The notes below the pieces were generated by a model. It searched no databases and was not told the origin of the DNA. It saw nothing but the letters and a program-made list of their open reading frames with translations. The translations under genes and the position numbers were made by a program. Source: an uncultured Roseobacter sp. (GTDB lineage: Bacteria; Pseudomonadota; Alphaproteobacteria; Rhodobacterales; Rhodobacteraceae). From it: a stretch of 64,000 nucleotides of DNA. Shown one piece after another: positions 45,296 through 54,216 of the stretch. Every line of letters starts with the position of its first letter. Positions within the stretch are counted from its first letter, which is position 1. The stretch lies in assembly GCF_947488185.1 (NCBI RefSeq), contig NZ_CANKYM010000002.1, positions 1 through 64,000 of the forward strand, written 5' to 3'.

Positions 45296-46285
45296 ATGGA
45301 TATCGCCGATCTGGCAGAGCGTGTCGCACAAGGCGAGCGCCGGGCACTGGCCCGCGCCATCACGTTGGTGGAAAGCGCGCGCGCCGATCACCGGCAGCAG
45401 GCCGCGGCCTTGATGGATGCACTGCCCAAGGATCGGCAGGCGCTGCGTATCGGTCTCTCGGGCACGCCGGGCGTGGGTAAATCCACCTTCATCGAGAGCT
45501 TTGGCATGATGTTGGTGGATCAGGGGTTGAAAGTCGCCGTATTGGCGGTCGATCCGTCCTCGACGCGGTCCGGTGGGTCCATTCTTGGGGACAAGACCCG
45601 GATGGACAGGCTGTCGCGGGTGCCCAATGCCTTTATCCGCCCGTCTCCCAGCCAGACCCATCTGGGCGGGGTCGCGCGCCGGTCCCGCGAGGCTGTCGCC
45701 CTATGCGAAGCGGCGGGGTTCGACGTTGTGCTGATCGAGACCGTGGGCGTCGGTCAGTCTGAAACGGTTGTGGCGCAGATGGCGGATATTTTCCTGCTGC
45801 TGCTGGCTCCCGCAGGGGGCGATGAACTGCAGGGCGTCAAGCGCGGGATCATGGAGATTGCCGATATCATCCTGATCAACAAGGCGGACGGTGATCTGAA
45901 ACCTGCCGCGACCCGGACCTGTGCCGACTATGCAGGGGCCTTGCGTTTGTTACGTAAGCGTTCGCAGGACCCCGCCGGTTTTCCAAAGGCGATGATGGTC
46001 TCGGCGCTGCAGGAACAGGGTCTCAAGGATGTCTGGACCGATCTGACCGGCTTGCGCGACTGGCGCCAGAGCAATGGGTTCTGGGAGGCGACGCGGGCGG
46101 ATCAGGCGCGGTATTGGTTTGAACAGGACGTCAGGAATGCGCTTTTGTCTCAGCTGGAGACGGCGCCTGCCAAGGCACGCCTGGCCATGCTGAGCCAAGA
46201 TGTGGAGACTGGCGCAAAAACCCCCGCAGCAGCCGCAGAAGAATTTCTGGCGGATCTACGCAAAGCCGATGCATCAAATCGGTGA
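45296..46285 (+). CDS. meaB: MeaB-type G-protein chaperone of methylmalonyl-CoA mutase
   Basis: A 329-residue GTPase of the MeaB/ArgK family that protects and reloads the adenosylcobalamin-dependent methylmalonyl-CoA mutase. The P-loop is GTPGVGKST near residue 56. Further motifs are VLAVDPSSTRSGGSILGDKTRM, the switch region ETVGVGQSE, and NKADGD (base recognition). The C-terminal helical arm is present. No mutase gene lies nearby in the window, so the partner must be encoded elsewhere. It is divergent from hrpB, and rpmB follows after about 137 bp. Confidence 0.93.
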   Translation: MDIADLAERVAQGERRALARAITLVESARADHRQQAAALMDALPKDRQALRIGLSGTPGVGKSTFIESFGMMLVDQGLKVAVLAVDPSSTRSGGSILGDKTRMDRLSRVPNAFIRPSPSQTHLGGVARRSREAVALCEAAGFDVVLIETVGVGQSETVVAQMADIFLLLLAPAGGDELQGVKRGIMEIADIILINKADGDLKPAATRTCADYAGALRLLRKRSQDPAGFPKAMMVSALQEQGLKDVWTDLTGLRDWRQSNGFWEATRADQARYWFEQDVRNALLSQLETAPAKARLAMLSQDVETGAKTPAAAAEEFLADLRKADASNR

Positions 46286-46422
46286 ATTCCGCGCCCCTTC
46301 GGGTTGACCGGAGGGATGATTCCCACTAAAGCCAGCAAACGAATTTCCGGGGCGTGGCCTGTGGCTGCCCCCTTTTGTCGTTTACCGGACCGCCGGGACG
46401 GCTCAGATAAAAGGATAAACCC

Positions 46423-46722
46423 ATGTCGCGCGTTTGCGAATTGACCGGAAAAGGCCCGATGACTGGCAACAATGTCAGCCACGCCAACAACAAAACCCGC
46501 CGGCGTTTTCTGCCGAACCTGAATGATGTGTCCCTGCAATCCGAAGCACTGGGCCGCGCGTTCAAGTTCCGCATTTCCGCCGCAGCCCTGCGCACGGTTG
46601 ATCACCGCGGTGGTCTGGACAAGTTCCTGGCGAAAGCCAAGGACAGCGAGCTGTCGCCAAACGCACTGAAAGTGAAGAAGGCAATCGCCAAGTCGTCCGA
46701 TACGGCAGAAGCACTGAGCTGA
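46423..46722 (+). CDS. rpmB: Large ribosomal subunit protein bL28
   Basis: A 99-residue basic ribosomal protein, opening [20 protein letters not shown] with the following [10 protein letters not shown] typical of bL28. Alphaproteobacterial L28 is longer than the E. coli protein, as seen here. AAGGA lies 7 nt before the ATG. A strong terminator follows at 46747-46773. Zinc-binding Cys pairs are not present (a single Cys near the N-terminus), so this is the zinc-independent form. Confidence 0.97.
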   Translation: MSRVCELTGKGPMTGNNVSHANNKTRRRFLPNLNDVSLQSEALGRAFKFRISAAALRTVDHRGGLDKFLAKAKDSELSPNALKVKKAIAKSSDTAEALS

Positions 46723-46746
46723 TCACAGCCGGTTTTGAATGTAGGG

Positions 46747-46773
46747 AAACCCTGCCCAGATCGGGCGGGGTTT
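46747..46773 (+). terminator. Intrinsic terminator after rpmB
   Basis: AAACCCTGCCC and GGGCGGGGTTT pair around AGATC, with one mismatch, and a T run ends the structure (GTTTTG). It is placed between the convergent rpmB and cobB genes. The A-tract on the other strand lets it also work for cobB. Confidence 0.8.
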
Positions 46774-46780
46774 TGTCATT

Positions 46781-47473
46781 TCAGCCCTTCAACAGTTCCG
46801 AGACCCAGAGCGGCAGGGTCTGGCTGGCCGGTCCGATGCGGATATCGTCGAATTGGCTACCGACCAGCGAGGGTTCGAGGTTGAATTCAACGGTATGTGC
46901 GCCTGACCTGCGGGCCTCGGCAACAAAACCTGCGGCCGGATAGACGTTGCCCGAGGTGCCGATGCTGGCAAAGACATCTGCGCCTGCCAGATGATCGAAA
47001 ATCTCATCCATGTCGTAGGGCATTTCGCCAAACCAGACGATATCGGGGCGGGCTGTCGGCGCCTGACACGAGGGGCAGGTGTCGCCGGGCGCCATGGCCA
47101 GCGGCGCGGGCCAGCGATGATCGCAGGCGGCGCAGAGCGCGCTTTTGAGCGCGCCGTGCATGTGCATCACTTTCTTGCTGCCTGCTTTCTCGTGCAGGTC
47201 ATCCACATTCTGCGTGATCACCACAACCTCACCGCTGAAGGCCTCCTCCAACTCGGCCAGCGCGATATGACCTGCGTTGGGTGCGGCCTCCGCCGCCTGC
47301 GCGCGCCGCGCATTATAAAAATCAACCACAAGCTTTGGATCACGGGCGAAGCCTTCTGGCGTGGCCACATCTTCGATCCGGTGCTGTGCCCAAAGTCCGC
47401 CTTCGGCCCGAAATGTACCCAGACCGCTTTCAGCGGAAATGCCTGCACCAGTAAGGATCACGATTTTCTGCAT
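46781..47473 (-). CDS. cobB: NAD-dependent protein deacylase CobB (Sir2 family)
   Basis: A 230-residue sirtuin that removes acyl groups from lysines using NAD. Motifs are ILTGAGISAESGLGTFR near the N-terminus, TQNVDDLHEKAG, the catalytic His in MHGAL, and two Cys pairs for zinc (CAACDHRW and CPSCQAP). The segment DFYNARRAQ contains the Tyr-x-x-Arg pair that in E. coli CobB and SIRT5 allows removal of succinyl groups. The start is ATG 47473 (MQKIVILTG); the longer frame to 47530 is less likely. Confidence 0.93.
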   Translation of the reverse strand: MQKIVILTGAGISAESGLGTFRAEGGLWAQHRIEDVATPEGFARDPKLVVDFYNARRAQAAEAAPNAGHIALAELEEAFSGEVVVITQNVDDLHEKAGSKKVMHMHGALKSALCAACDHRWPAPLAMAPGDTCPSCQAPTARPDIVWFGEMPYDMDEIFDHLAGADVFASIGTSGNVYPAAGFVAEARRSGAHTVEFNLEPSLVGSQFDDIRIGPASQTLPLWVSELLKG

Positions 47474-47542
47474 GGGGCCTGCCTTCTGATATCTTGACCC
47501 ATAGATGCCGCGCCCGTGCACCGGTGTCAAAGTGCGCGGGCG

Positions 47543-48502
47543 TCAGCCTTCCAGAACCTGCAAGTGACCGGACAGGAAAGACAGCTCGGCAAGGGCGGGA
47601 TCAATCATGTGGGTCTTGATCAACCGCCGCATCGTCTGCGCCACGTTCAATGGCACATCGTCGGCCCAGTCTTCGCTTGCAAAGAGCGATATCTGCCGGG
47701 AAAACGGCGGCCCGGGCAGGGGGTAGGCGACCAGATCGCTGTGAAACCGATGTGCACGCATGTACCCCAGGGGCGTTGTGATCGTCCAGCCGATGCCGCG
47801 CGCGACCATGGCCATCAGCGCCAGATGGCTGCCGATCTCGAACCGTTCGGGGTGATCGCCCATATGTCCTGCAAGATGCGCTTCGATCTGGTGGCGGATC
47901 AGCTGATCCGCGTCGTAGCGCAGGAAGGGCAAGCCATCCGGCGCAGGCAGTGCGTTTTCAGCCACCTTGGTTCCCTTGGGCGCCACCAGCATGAAGGGAT
48001 CCCGCGCAAGCGGATGTTCAATGACCCCCTCCAATGGTCGACCCGTACTGGCGGAAATTGCCAAGTGCAGGCGCTTTTCCACCATCGCAAGTGCCAGATC
48101 ATTGCTGGAGGCGGTAATCATCTTGAACTGGCATCCGGTGAGACTGTCGGCGAGGATTGTTGCCAGCCGCGGCGTCAGGCTGTCGTCGAAATCATCGATA
48201 ATGCCGATGCTGAGGGCGCGGAGATGAGCGAGGTCCATCACGGTCAACTCACTTTGCGCCAACCGCAGTTCGGCCAGCGCCGCCTCGGCCCGGTGCAGGA
48301 AAAGCGAGCCGGCGGGGGTCAGGCGCATCGGTCTGCGCCCGTGATCGATGAGGTCCGTGCTGAGTGCCGCCTCAAGGTTGCGCAGTTGTTGGCTGACGGC
48401 AGGTTGACTGAGACCCGTGCGCGCGGCGGCCTGCGCGACCGAACCGGTGCTGGCCAGGGCCTCGAAAACCTCCAGCCCGCGCAATGTGATCCCCTTCATC
48501 AT
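47543..48502 (-). CDS. LysR-family transcription regulator
   Basis: A 319-residue LysR-type regulator. The N-terminal winged helix-turn-helix reads LRGLEVFEALASTGSVAQAAARTGLSQPAVSQQLRNLE, followed by a linker helix and a periplasmic-binding-protein-like ligand domain. GAAGG lies about 8 nt before ATG 48502 on the minus strand; the next codon is also ATG. A frame reaching 48682 would extend through the intergenic region and is rejected. It is divergent from a nitrilase-family gene, the likely target, with an inverted repeat between them. Confidence 0.9.
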   Translation of the reverse strand: MMKGITLRGLEVFEALASTGSVAQAAARTGLSQPAVSQQLRNLEAALSTDLIDHGRRPMRLTPAGSLFLHRAEAALAELRLAQSELTVMDLAHLRALSIGIIDDFDDSLTPRLATILADSLTGCQFKMITASSNDLALAMVEKRLHLAISASTGRPLEGVIEHPLARDPFMLVAPKGTKVAENALPAPDGLPFLRYDADQLIRHQIEAHLAGHMGDHPERFEIGSHLALMAMVARGIGWTITTPLGYMRAHRFHSDLVAYPLPGPPFSRQISLFASEDWADDVPLNVAQTMRRLIKTHMIDPALAELSFLSGHLQVLEG

Positions 48503-48529
48503 GTCGAACAACCTTCGCGCAGTTTCCGG

Positions 48530-48563
48530 TTTCTTGAGGGCATTCCTGCCATGCGTCAAGAAA
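48530..48563. promoter_or_regulatory. Inverted repeat between the LysR and nitrilase genes, candidate operator
   Basis: TTTCTTGA (48530-48537) and TCAAGAAA (48556-48563) are perfect inverted repeats separated by 18 bp in the divergent promoter region. LysR regulators bind spaced dyads of this kind. The assignment rests on position and symmetry only. Confidence 0.45.
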
Positions 48564-48684
48564 TATTGAGAACTCACATGCTCTATATGTCGAAATTCCA
48601 AAGATATCGGCGCAGGCGTGGGCACTTGCAGCGGGGCGGGATTTGCCGGAGGGTAGGGCGCCAACACCACAGGGACTTTCAAAC

Positions 48685-49560
48685 GTGATCATCGCCACAG
48701 CCGCTTACCCGCTCGATTTCCTGACGTCCTGGGCGCAATATGAGGACAAGATTTCCGCTTGGGTGTCCGAGGCGGCGCAGGCGGGCGCGAAACTGGCGGT
48801 TTTTCCTGAGTATGGTGCGATGGAACTGGCCACGCTTGGCGGGGAGGCCGCCGCCGGTGATCTGGAACGATCGCTTTACGCTGTCTCTGACAGATTGCCC
48901 GAGGCGGACGCATTGCACGGCAAACTGGCGGCTGCGCATGACATCCACATTCTGGCGGCATCGGGACCGGCGGCCACCGCAACACGCCCGGTCAACCGCG
49001 CGCGTCTCTTTGCACCCGGCGGTCAGATCGGGATGCAGGACAAGCAGATCATGACACGGTTCGAGCGCGATATCTGGGGCGTGATCGGCGGCGGACCGCT
49101 GCAAATCTTTGATACGGCCATCGGCAAAATCGGCATACTGATCTGTTACGACAGTGAATTTCCTCTGTTAGGCCGGGCATTGGCGGACTGTGACATCATC
49201 CTTGTGCCGTCCTGCACCGAGGCATTGTCCGGGTACTGGCGTGTGCGCATCGGGGCGATGGCCCGCGCACTGGAGAGCCAATGCGTCAGCGTCATGGCCT
49301 CGCTGGTGGGAGAGGCACCGTGGTCGGACGCCGTGGATATCTCGACCGGGACAGGGGGCATCTTTGGCCCGCCGGATACTGGCTTTCCTGCCAATGGGGT
49401 CCTGGCCGAGGGCGAAATGGGCGTTCCGGGCTGGACCTACGCAGAGGTGGATTTGCGGGCCATTGCGCATGTGCGCGTGGATGGCGTGGTGCTGGGGCGG
49501 GCCCATTGGGCCGAGCAGATTGACCGGGACGCTGCGGCGCCAATTGTAAGCTTGCGCTGA
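48685..49560 (+). CDS. Carbon-nitrogen hydrolase (nitrilase superfamily)
   Basis: A 291-residue amidase-type enzyme. The Glu-Lys-Cys catalytic set is visible as LAVFPEYGAMEL, MQDKQIMTRFER and KIGILICYDSEFPLLGR. It hydrolyses a carbon-nitrogen bond in an amide or nitrile; the substrate is unknown. I place the start at GTG 48685, which follows AGGGAC, rather than the TTG at 48643 that lacks a site. It is divergent from the LysR gene. Confidence 0.85.
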   Translation: MIIATAAYPLDFLTSWAQYEDKISAWVSEAAQAGAKLAVFPEYGAMELATLGGEAAAGDLERSLYAVSDRLPEADALHGKLAAAHDIHILAASGPAATATRPVNRARLFAPGGQIGMQDKQIMTRFERDIWGVIGGGPLQIFDTAIGKIGILICYDSEFPLLGRALADCDIILVPSCTEALSGYWRVRIGAMARALESQCVSVMASLVGEAPWSDAVDISTGTGGIFGPPDTGFPANGVLAEGEMGVPGWTYAEVDLRAIAHVRVDGVVLGRAHWAEQIDRDAAAPIVSLR

Positions 49561-49639
49561 ATCCCCCTTGAAAACAGCTTCGAATGCGCGCATTTAAGCG
49601 GCGTCCACAAATGGGTGGGCGTGCAATGAAGGAGAAACC

Positions 49640-49858
49640 ATGGCCAAGGAAGATACGCTCGAATTTCCCGGTGTCGTGAAGGAACTCCTGCCAAATGCGA
49701 CATTTCGGGTCGAGCTTGAAAACGGCCATGAGATCATCGCACATACGGCAGGCAAGATGCGCAAGAACCGCATCCGCGTTCTGGCTGGCGACAAGGTGCA
49801 GGTCGAGATGACCCCCTACGATCTGACAAAGGGTCGGATCAACTACCGCTTTAAGTAA
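49640..49858 (+). CDS. infA: Translation initiation factor IF-1
   Basis: A 72-residue S1/OB-fold protein that occupies the ribosomal A site during initiation. It opens [20 protein letters not shown] and contains [14 protein letters not shown] and [10 protein letters not shown] near its end, all standard for IF-1. AAGGAG precedes the ATG. The maf gene starts 4 bp after the stop, beginning the conserved infA-maf-RNase-yacG cluster of alphaproteobacteria. Confidence 0.98.
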   Translation: MAKEDTLEFPGVVKELLPNATFRVELENGHEIIAHTAGKMRKNRIRVLAGDKVQVEMTPYDLTKGRINYRFK

Positions 49859-49862
49859 CCCC

Positions 49863-50438
49863 TTGTTTATTCTGGGGTCTGGAAGTCCGCGCCGCAAGGA
49901 ATTGCTGGCGCAAATCGGCGTTGTGCCGGACCATGTTCGCGCGCCGGATATTGACGAGGACCCGTTGAAGGGTGAGTTGCCGCGCCCCTATTGCCGCCGC
50001 ATCACCCGCGCAAAGGTGGCGGCGGTGACGGCTGACGATGGTGATATTGTACTCTGCGCAGATACCACGGTGGCCCTGGGACGTCGCATTCTGGGCAAAC
50101 CGGCCGATGCAGCAGAGGCCGCCGCTTTCCTGCGCCTGTTGTCGGGCCGCAGGCATCGGGTGATCACGGCAGTGGCGGTGCGGAGGGGTGAGAAGATCTG
50201 GGAAAAGGATGTGGTCAGCACGGTGCGTATGAAATCTCTCTCCGATGAAGAGCTGGACGCTTACCTCGTAACGCAGGATTGGCGCGGCAAGGCAGGGGGG
50301 TATGGCATTCAGGGGCCCGCCGGGGCGTTGATCCCGTGGATCAGTGGCTCTTTCACCGGCATCGTTGGATTGCCCTTGGCGGAAACGGCGAACCTGCTCA
50401 GGGCCGCCGGACATCCTGTTCTGCAGGCCCCCTCATGA
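49863..50438 (+). CDS. maf: Maf-family nucleoside triphosphate pyrophosphatase
   Basis: A 191-residue house-cleaning pyrophosphatase that hydrolyses non-canonical nucleotides, limiting mutation. Motifs are [13 protein letters not shown] at the N-terminus, [22 protein letters not shown], and the C-terminal [12 protein letters not shown]. It begins with a TTG codon 4 bp after the infA stop, indicating coupling. Its stop overlaps the next gene as ATGA. Confidence 0.92.
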   Translation: MFILGSGSPRRKELLAQIGVVPDHVRAPDIDEDPLKGELPRPYCRRITRAKVAAVTADDGDIVLCADTTVALGRRILGKPADAAEAAAFLRLLSGRRHRVITAVAVRRGEKIWEKDVVSTVRMKSLSDEELDAYLVTQDWRGKAGGYGIQGPAGALIPWISGSFTGIVGLPLAETANLLRAAGHPVLQAPS

Positions 50439-51457
50439 AGGGCCGGAGTATCATTCTCGATCAAATGGGCGACCGCGAGGCCGCCGCCCTGATGGTTGAT
50501 GGTCAGCTTGAAGATATCCTGATCGATACCGATGCGCCGCGTCCCGGGACCGTGTACCGCGCGATTGCCGACCGGCCCGTAAAAGGGCAGGGGGGCATGT
50601 TCCTGAAAACACCCGACGGGTCTGCCTTTCTGCGGCAGATCAAAGGGTTGGCGCCCGGGCAGCCCATTCTGGTGCAGGTCACGGGCTATGCCGAACCGGG
50701 CAAGGCCTTGCCGGTCACCCAGAAACTGCTCTTCAAAAGCCGTTACGCGATTGTCACACCCGGCGCGCCGGGGATCAACATCAGCCGCCAGATCAAGGAT
50801 GAGGCGGAACGCGACCGGCTTCTGGAAATTGCTCATGACACCCTGTCGGATCAACCCACGGGCTTGATCCTGCGGTCCTCCTGTGACGGCGCGCCGGTCG
50901 ACGCGATTGCGGAAGACATCGCGCAAATGGCGGAGCTTGCGGCACGTATCCTGGCGGATGAAAGCCAGGAGATGGAGGTGCTCGCCGAAGGCGATGGTCC
51001 GCATCTCTTGGCCTGGCGCGACTGGGTGGCGCCGGCCGAAGTGGTAACCGATGAAGGTGGGTTCGAGACCCACGGCGTGCTGAATGCTCTGGAAACGGTG
51101 CGCGGCCCGGAGGTCTCTCTGGGCTCTGGCGCGCGCCTCTACGTTGAGCCGACCCGCGCCCTGGTTGCCGTCGATGTCAACACGGGCGCGGATGCGTCGC
51201 TGGCCGCCGGGATCAAGGCCAATATGGCCTGTGCCAAGGCTCTGCCACGCGCGCTGCGCCTGCGCGGTCTGGGGGGTCAGATCGTGCTCGACCTTGCTCC
51301 CATGCCCAAAAAAGACCGCCGCAGCTTCGAGACGGCGCTGCGTCAAGGCTTTCGAAGGGACGATATCGAAACGGCCCTTGTTGGCTGGACACCGCTGGGC
51401 CATTTTGAGCTCCAGCGCAAACGCGCGCGCCTGCCATTGAGCGAGGTCCTGGCATGA
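50435..51457 (+). CDS. Short RNase E/G-family endoribonuclease
   Basis: A 340-residue member of the RNase E/G catalytic family. The S1-like part near the N-terminus reads [22 protein letters not shown], and the DNase I-like subdomain carries [10 protein letters not shown] and [14 protein letters not shown], where the magnesium-binding acidic residues sit. It lacks the zinc-link Cys pair and the long C-terminal scaffold of RNase E, so it is a compact RNase G-like form. ATG 50435 overlaps the maf stop; the end overlaps yacG by 4 bp. Longer frames starting at 50279 lie within maf and are rejected. Confidence 0.88.
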   Translation: MKGRSIILDQMGDREAAALMVDGQLEDILIDTDAPRPGTVYRAIADRPVKGQGGMFLKTPDGSAFLRQIKGLAPGQPILVQVTGYAEPGKALPVTQKLLFKSRYAIVTPGAPGINISRQIKDEAERDRLLEIAHDTLSDQPTGLILRSSCDGAPVDAIAEDIAQMAELAARILADESQEMEVLAEGDGPHLLAWRDWVAPAEVVTDEGGFETHGVLNALETVRGPEVSLGSGARLYVEPTRALVAVDVNTGADASLAAGIKANMACAKALPRALRLRGLGGQIVLDLAPMPKKDRRSFETALRQGFRRDDIETALVGWTPLGHFELQRKRARLPLSEVLA

Positions 51458-51654
51458 TCTGCCCGATTTGTGGCAATGCAACGGTGCCGGATGTGCGCCC
51501 GTTCTGCTCCAAGCGCTGCGCGGATCGCGATCTGGCGCGCTGGTTCAATGGTAGCTACGCGGTGCCGTCGACGGACCCGGAAGACATCGAAGAGCTCGAT
51601 GAGGCGCTGGAAGAAGCCGCGCGCGACCAGCGCGGCCCTGAAATGCCACACTGA
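51454..51654 (+). CDS. yacG: DNA gyrase inhibitor YacG
   Basis: A 66-residue zinc protein with the four-Cys pattern CPICG then FCSKRCADRDLARW, which defines YacG. In E. coli it binds GyrB and blocks DNA binding by gyrase. The C-terminal tail is acidic (DPEDIEELDEALEE). The start overlaps the RNase stop as ATGA, so it is translationally coupled. Confidence 0.93.
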   Translation: MICPICGNATVPDVRPFCSKRCADRDLARWFNGSYAVPSTDPEDIEELDEALEEAARDQRGPEMPH

Positions 51655-51666
51655 CGTCAGGCAGGT

Positions 51667-51693
51667 AAGGTGGGCTTCAGGCCACCTTTGTTC
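51667..51693. terminator. Bidirectional hairpin between yacG and the Anbu gene
   Basis: AAGGTGG (51667-51673) and CCACCTT (51682-51688) pair around an 8-nt loop, followed by TTTGTT. It sits in the 37-bp gap between two convergent genes and could terminate both. Confidence 0.6.
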
Positions 51694-52423
51694 AAAGGTC
51701 GAAGGTGGGCAACTGATCGAAGGCCGTGCGCAGGGCATCGCCCCACCCGGTTGAAATGCTCTGATAGACGGCGTCATCCTGCTCGATCCGGCGGTCCAGA
51801 AGCGGCGCGTAGGCGTCATTCTCATAGACCATCAAATCGAAAGGAGGCGCGACAGAGAGGTTGGAACGCACCGTGGAATCAAAGGAGACCAGCAAAAGCT
51901 TCACGGCATCTTCAAAGCGCATATGCGGCTCGTAAGCCCGCACCAGAATGGGACGCCCGTACTTCGTCTCGCCAATCTGGAAAAACGGCGTCTCCGACGT
52001 CACCTCGATGAAGTTCCCTTCCGGGTAGATCATGAACATGGTGGGCGCGCCGCCCTTGATCTGCCCGCCTACGATCACGGTGGCCTGAAACGCGGCATCT
52101 CCCGTCTGACCCACGGGCGCACTCTGGGCGATGACTTCTTTCAGCGTCGATCCGACCATGCGCGCGACCTGAAACATCGACGGCGCGTGCAGGATCGACG
52201 GATCGCGGTCTCCCACAGCCTTGACCCGCTCTTCGATCAGGCTGACCAGCGCCTGCGTGGTGGCCAGATTGCCGGCTGTCATCAGCGTGATCAACCGCTC
52301 GCCCGGCACGCCCCACTGAAACATCTTGCGCGTTTTTGAAAAGTTGTCGACGCCCGCGTTCGTGCGGGTGTCGGACATGAACACAAGGCCGCGATCCAGG
52401 CGCAGGCCCACACAATAGGTCAT
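51692..52423 (-). CDS. Anbu proteasome-like peptidase
   Basis: A 243-residue Ntn-hydrolase of the Anbu (ancestral beta subunit) group. The Thr after Met (MTYCVGLRLDRGLVFMSDTR) is the expected catalytic nucleophile, and the proteasome-fold pattern GERLITLMTAGNLATTQALVS follows. Anbu forms large open-ring assemblies; its substrate is not settled. It is the last gene of a four-gene operon with transglutaminase-like, alpha-E and circularly permuted ATP-grasp proteins, the classic Anbu neighbourhood. Some propose a role in peptide-tag synthesis and removal, which is inferred from that gene set. Confidence 0.92.
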   Translation of the reverse strand: MTYCVGLRLDRGLVFMSDTRTNAGVDNFSKTRKMFQWGVPGERLITLMTAGNLATTQALVSLIEERVKAVGDRDPSILHAPSMFQVARMVGSTLKEVIAQSAPVGQTGDAAFQATVIVGGQIKGGAPTMFMIYPEGNFIEVTSETPFFQIGETKYGRPILVRAYEPHMRFEDAVKLLLVSFDSTVRSNLSVAPPFDLMVYENDAYAPLLDRRIEQDDAVYQSISTGWGDALRTAFDQLPTFDL

Positions 52424-52463
52424 GAAGATTTCCAGTCGTCAGGCAGTCTTTCAGGGCAGAGGC

Positions 52464-53261
52464 TTACTGCTGTATCTGCAGCGACACAATCATGGATTCA
52501 TTGGAGGCCCCCAAACGCAGGCCTGAAATCGGGGCGGCGTGGCTATAATCCAGCCCTGTGGCCAGCCGGACATACCGCGCATCCGGGCTGATCCCGTTGG
52601 AGATGTCAAAACCGACCCAGCCCAGCTCGTCCACATGCGCCTCCGCCCAGGCGTGGCTGGCGTCCTGATCCACCCGATCGTCCATCATCAGATAACCCGA
52701 AACATAGCGCGCGGGCACCCCGGCGGCGCGCGCGGCGGCGACGAAAATCTGGGCGTGGTCCTGGCACACACCGCTGCCCCCCATCACCGCTTCTTCGGCA
52801 GAGGTGGCCGCATAGGTCTCGCCAATCCGGTAGGGCACAGCCATCAGGATCGATGAGGAGAGGGCGTGCAGAGCCGAAAGCGGGTCAGGCGCTGCCGCCA
52901 GATGGCCCGCCAGGGCCTTGATACCAGGGCCAGCTTCGGTCAGCGGCGTAGACTGCTTGAAATACCACAGGGGCGCAGGTCCGTAGACCTTGCCCAAGAC
53001 GCCTGCGGTGTCCGTGGTTTCCACCTCACCTTCGGCCGTGATCGCAACCTCTTGCGCGCCTTGGTCGACACTGACCAAATGCACCTGTGCACCATTGTGA
53101 TCCCGATATTCCGTCTCGATCTTGCCGCCTTCGACGCTTAAATCCCAGGTGTGCACCTCCTGTTGAGCCGTGCGCGGCGGTGTCAGCCGTACCTGCTGCA
53201 GTGCATAATCCACCGGACTGTCATAGCTGTAGCGCGTCGTGTGGTTGATTTTCAGTCGCAC
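52464..53261 (-). CDS. Transglutaminase-like cysteine protease of the Anbu locus
   Basis: A 265-residue transglutaminase-superfamily protein. The N-terminal Tgl-N beta region is followed by the core with the Cys in GGSGVCQDHAQIFVAAARA, His in DASHAWAEAHV, and Asp in GWVGFDISNG. It could cleave or form isopeptide bonds. It lies 40 bp upstream of the Anbu gene and 12 bp downstream of the alpha-E gene, all on the minus strand. In Anbu loci this protein is proposed to release a peptide tag; no direct evidence is visible here. Confidence 0.9.
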   Translation of the reverse strand: MRLKINHTTRYSYDSPVDYALQQVRLTPPRTAQQEVHTWDLSVEGGKIETEYRDHNGAQVHLVSVDQGAQEVAITAEGEVETTDTAGVLGKVYGPAPLWYFKQSTPLTEAGPGIKALAGHLAAAPDPLSALHALSSSILMAVPYRIGETYAATSAEEAVMGGSGVCQDHAQIFVAAARAAGVPARYVSGYLMMDDRVDQDASHAWAEAHVDELGWVGFDISNGISPDARYVRLATGLDYSHAAPISGLRLGASNESMIVSLQIQQ

Positions 53262-53273
53262 CTGATGCCTGTC

Positions 53274-54215
53274 CTATCCAATGAAGCGGAAGTCTCTTTC
53301 AATCTGTGCCCCCAGCGCGTTGTTGTCGCGGATGAACTCCGTGATCATCTCATGCAGCCCGTGGTCAAAGACCGTATTGATATCCAGCGTCTTCAACTGT
53401 CGCCCCAGTTTGTCCGCCAGATCGTGGCAGGGGTGACGTGTCTCATATTCCTGCTCCAGATAGCGCAGATTTTCCGTTGTCTGTTTTACGCAGAAGGCCA
53501 GCGAGCGGGGCAGGCGTTTGTCGAAAATCAGGAAGTCCGCGATGGCCGTCGCCGTCATGTCCTGCTCGTCCAGCCAGCGAAAACAGCGATGTGCCGAGAC
53601 CGACCGCAGGATCATTTCCCATTGCACATTATCCAGCGACGACCCGACAGCCGAGGCCGAGGGCAGCAGCGTATAATATTTCACATCGATGATCCGCGCC
53701 GTGTTGTCCGCCCGTTCCACGAAGGTGCCGATGCGCGCAAAGTCATAGATGTCATTGCGCAGCATCGTGCCGTGAAGGGCCCCGCGCACCAATGCGCTCT
53801 GCTTACGGATCAGCGCGAGTGTCGCGGGCAGATCGACTGTTGTCACCGGTTTGGCGAGCAAATCGCGCAGGGTCATCCAGTTATCGTTCACCGCCTCCCA
53901 CACTTCGGTCGTCAGTGCGGTGCGCACCAGTCGTGCGTTATCGCGCGCGGACTTGGTGCCGGCAATCACGCTGGAGGGGTTGTCGGTGTCCCGCAGCAGC
54001 CAGTCCATGACCAGCGTGTCACTGTAACTGTCGTATTTATTGTCATACCCAAGACCGGTGCCAGAGGTGGTGACCACAGATTTCCATTCCGATTCAGCAT
54101 CCGACGACCGGGTGAGCGCCATGCGGAACCCGGCTTCGAGGAGACGGGCGGTATTTTCACTCCGCTCCAGGAACCGGAACATCCAATAGAGGCCACCTGC
54201 TGTTTTCCCAAGCAT
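53274..54215 (-). CDS. Alpha-E domain protein of the Anbu locus
   Basis: A 313-residue all-helical protein of the alpha-E family (MLGKTAGGLYWMFRFLERSE near the start, then NTARIIDVKYYTLLPS). The function is unknown, though it nearly always accompanies the circularly permuted ATP-grasp protein. I prefer ATG 54215, one base after the stop of the ATP-grasp gene, to an upstream start at 54254. It is translationally close to both neighbours and so is part of a single operon. Confidence 0.88.
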   Translation of the reverse strand: MLGKTAGGLYWMFRFLERSENTARLLEAGFRMALTRSSDAESEWKSVVTTSGTGLGYDNKYDSYSDTLVMDWLLRDTDNPSSVIAGTKSARDNARLVRTALTTEVWEAVNDNWMTLRDLLAKPVTTVDLPATLALIRKQSALVRGALHGTMLRNDIYDFARIGTFVERADNTARIIDVKYYTLLPSASAVGSSLDNVQWEMILRSVSAHRCFRWLDEQDMTATAIADFLIFDKRLPRSLAFCVKQTTENLRYLEQEYETRHPCHDLADKLGRQLKTLDINTVFDHGLHEMITEFIRDNNALGAQIERDFRFIG

Positions 54216-54216
54216 A

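Noticed and set aside
47516..48688. Plus-strand frame antisense to the LysR gene
   Set aside because: The LysR helix-turn-helix is unmistakable; the antisense frame is Gln/Arg-rich with no domain.
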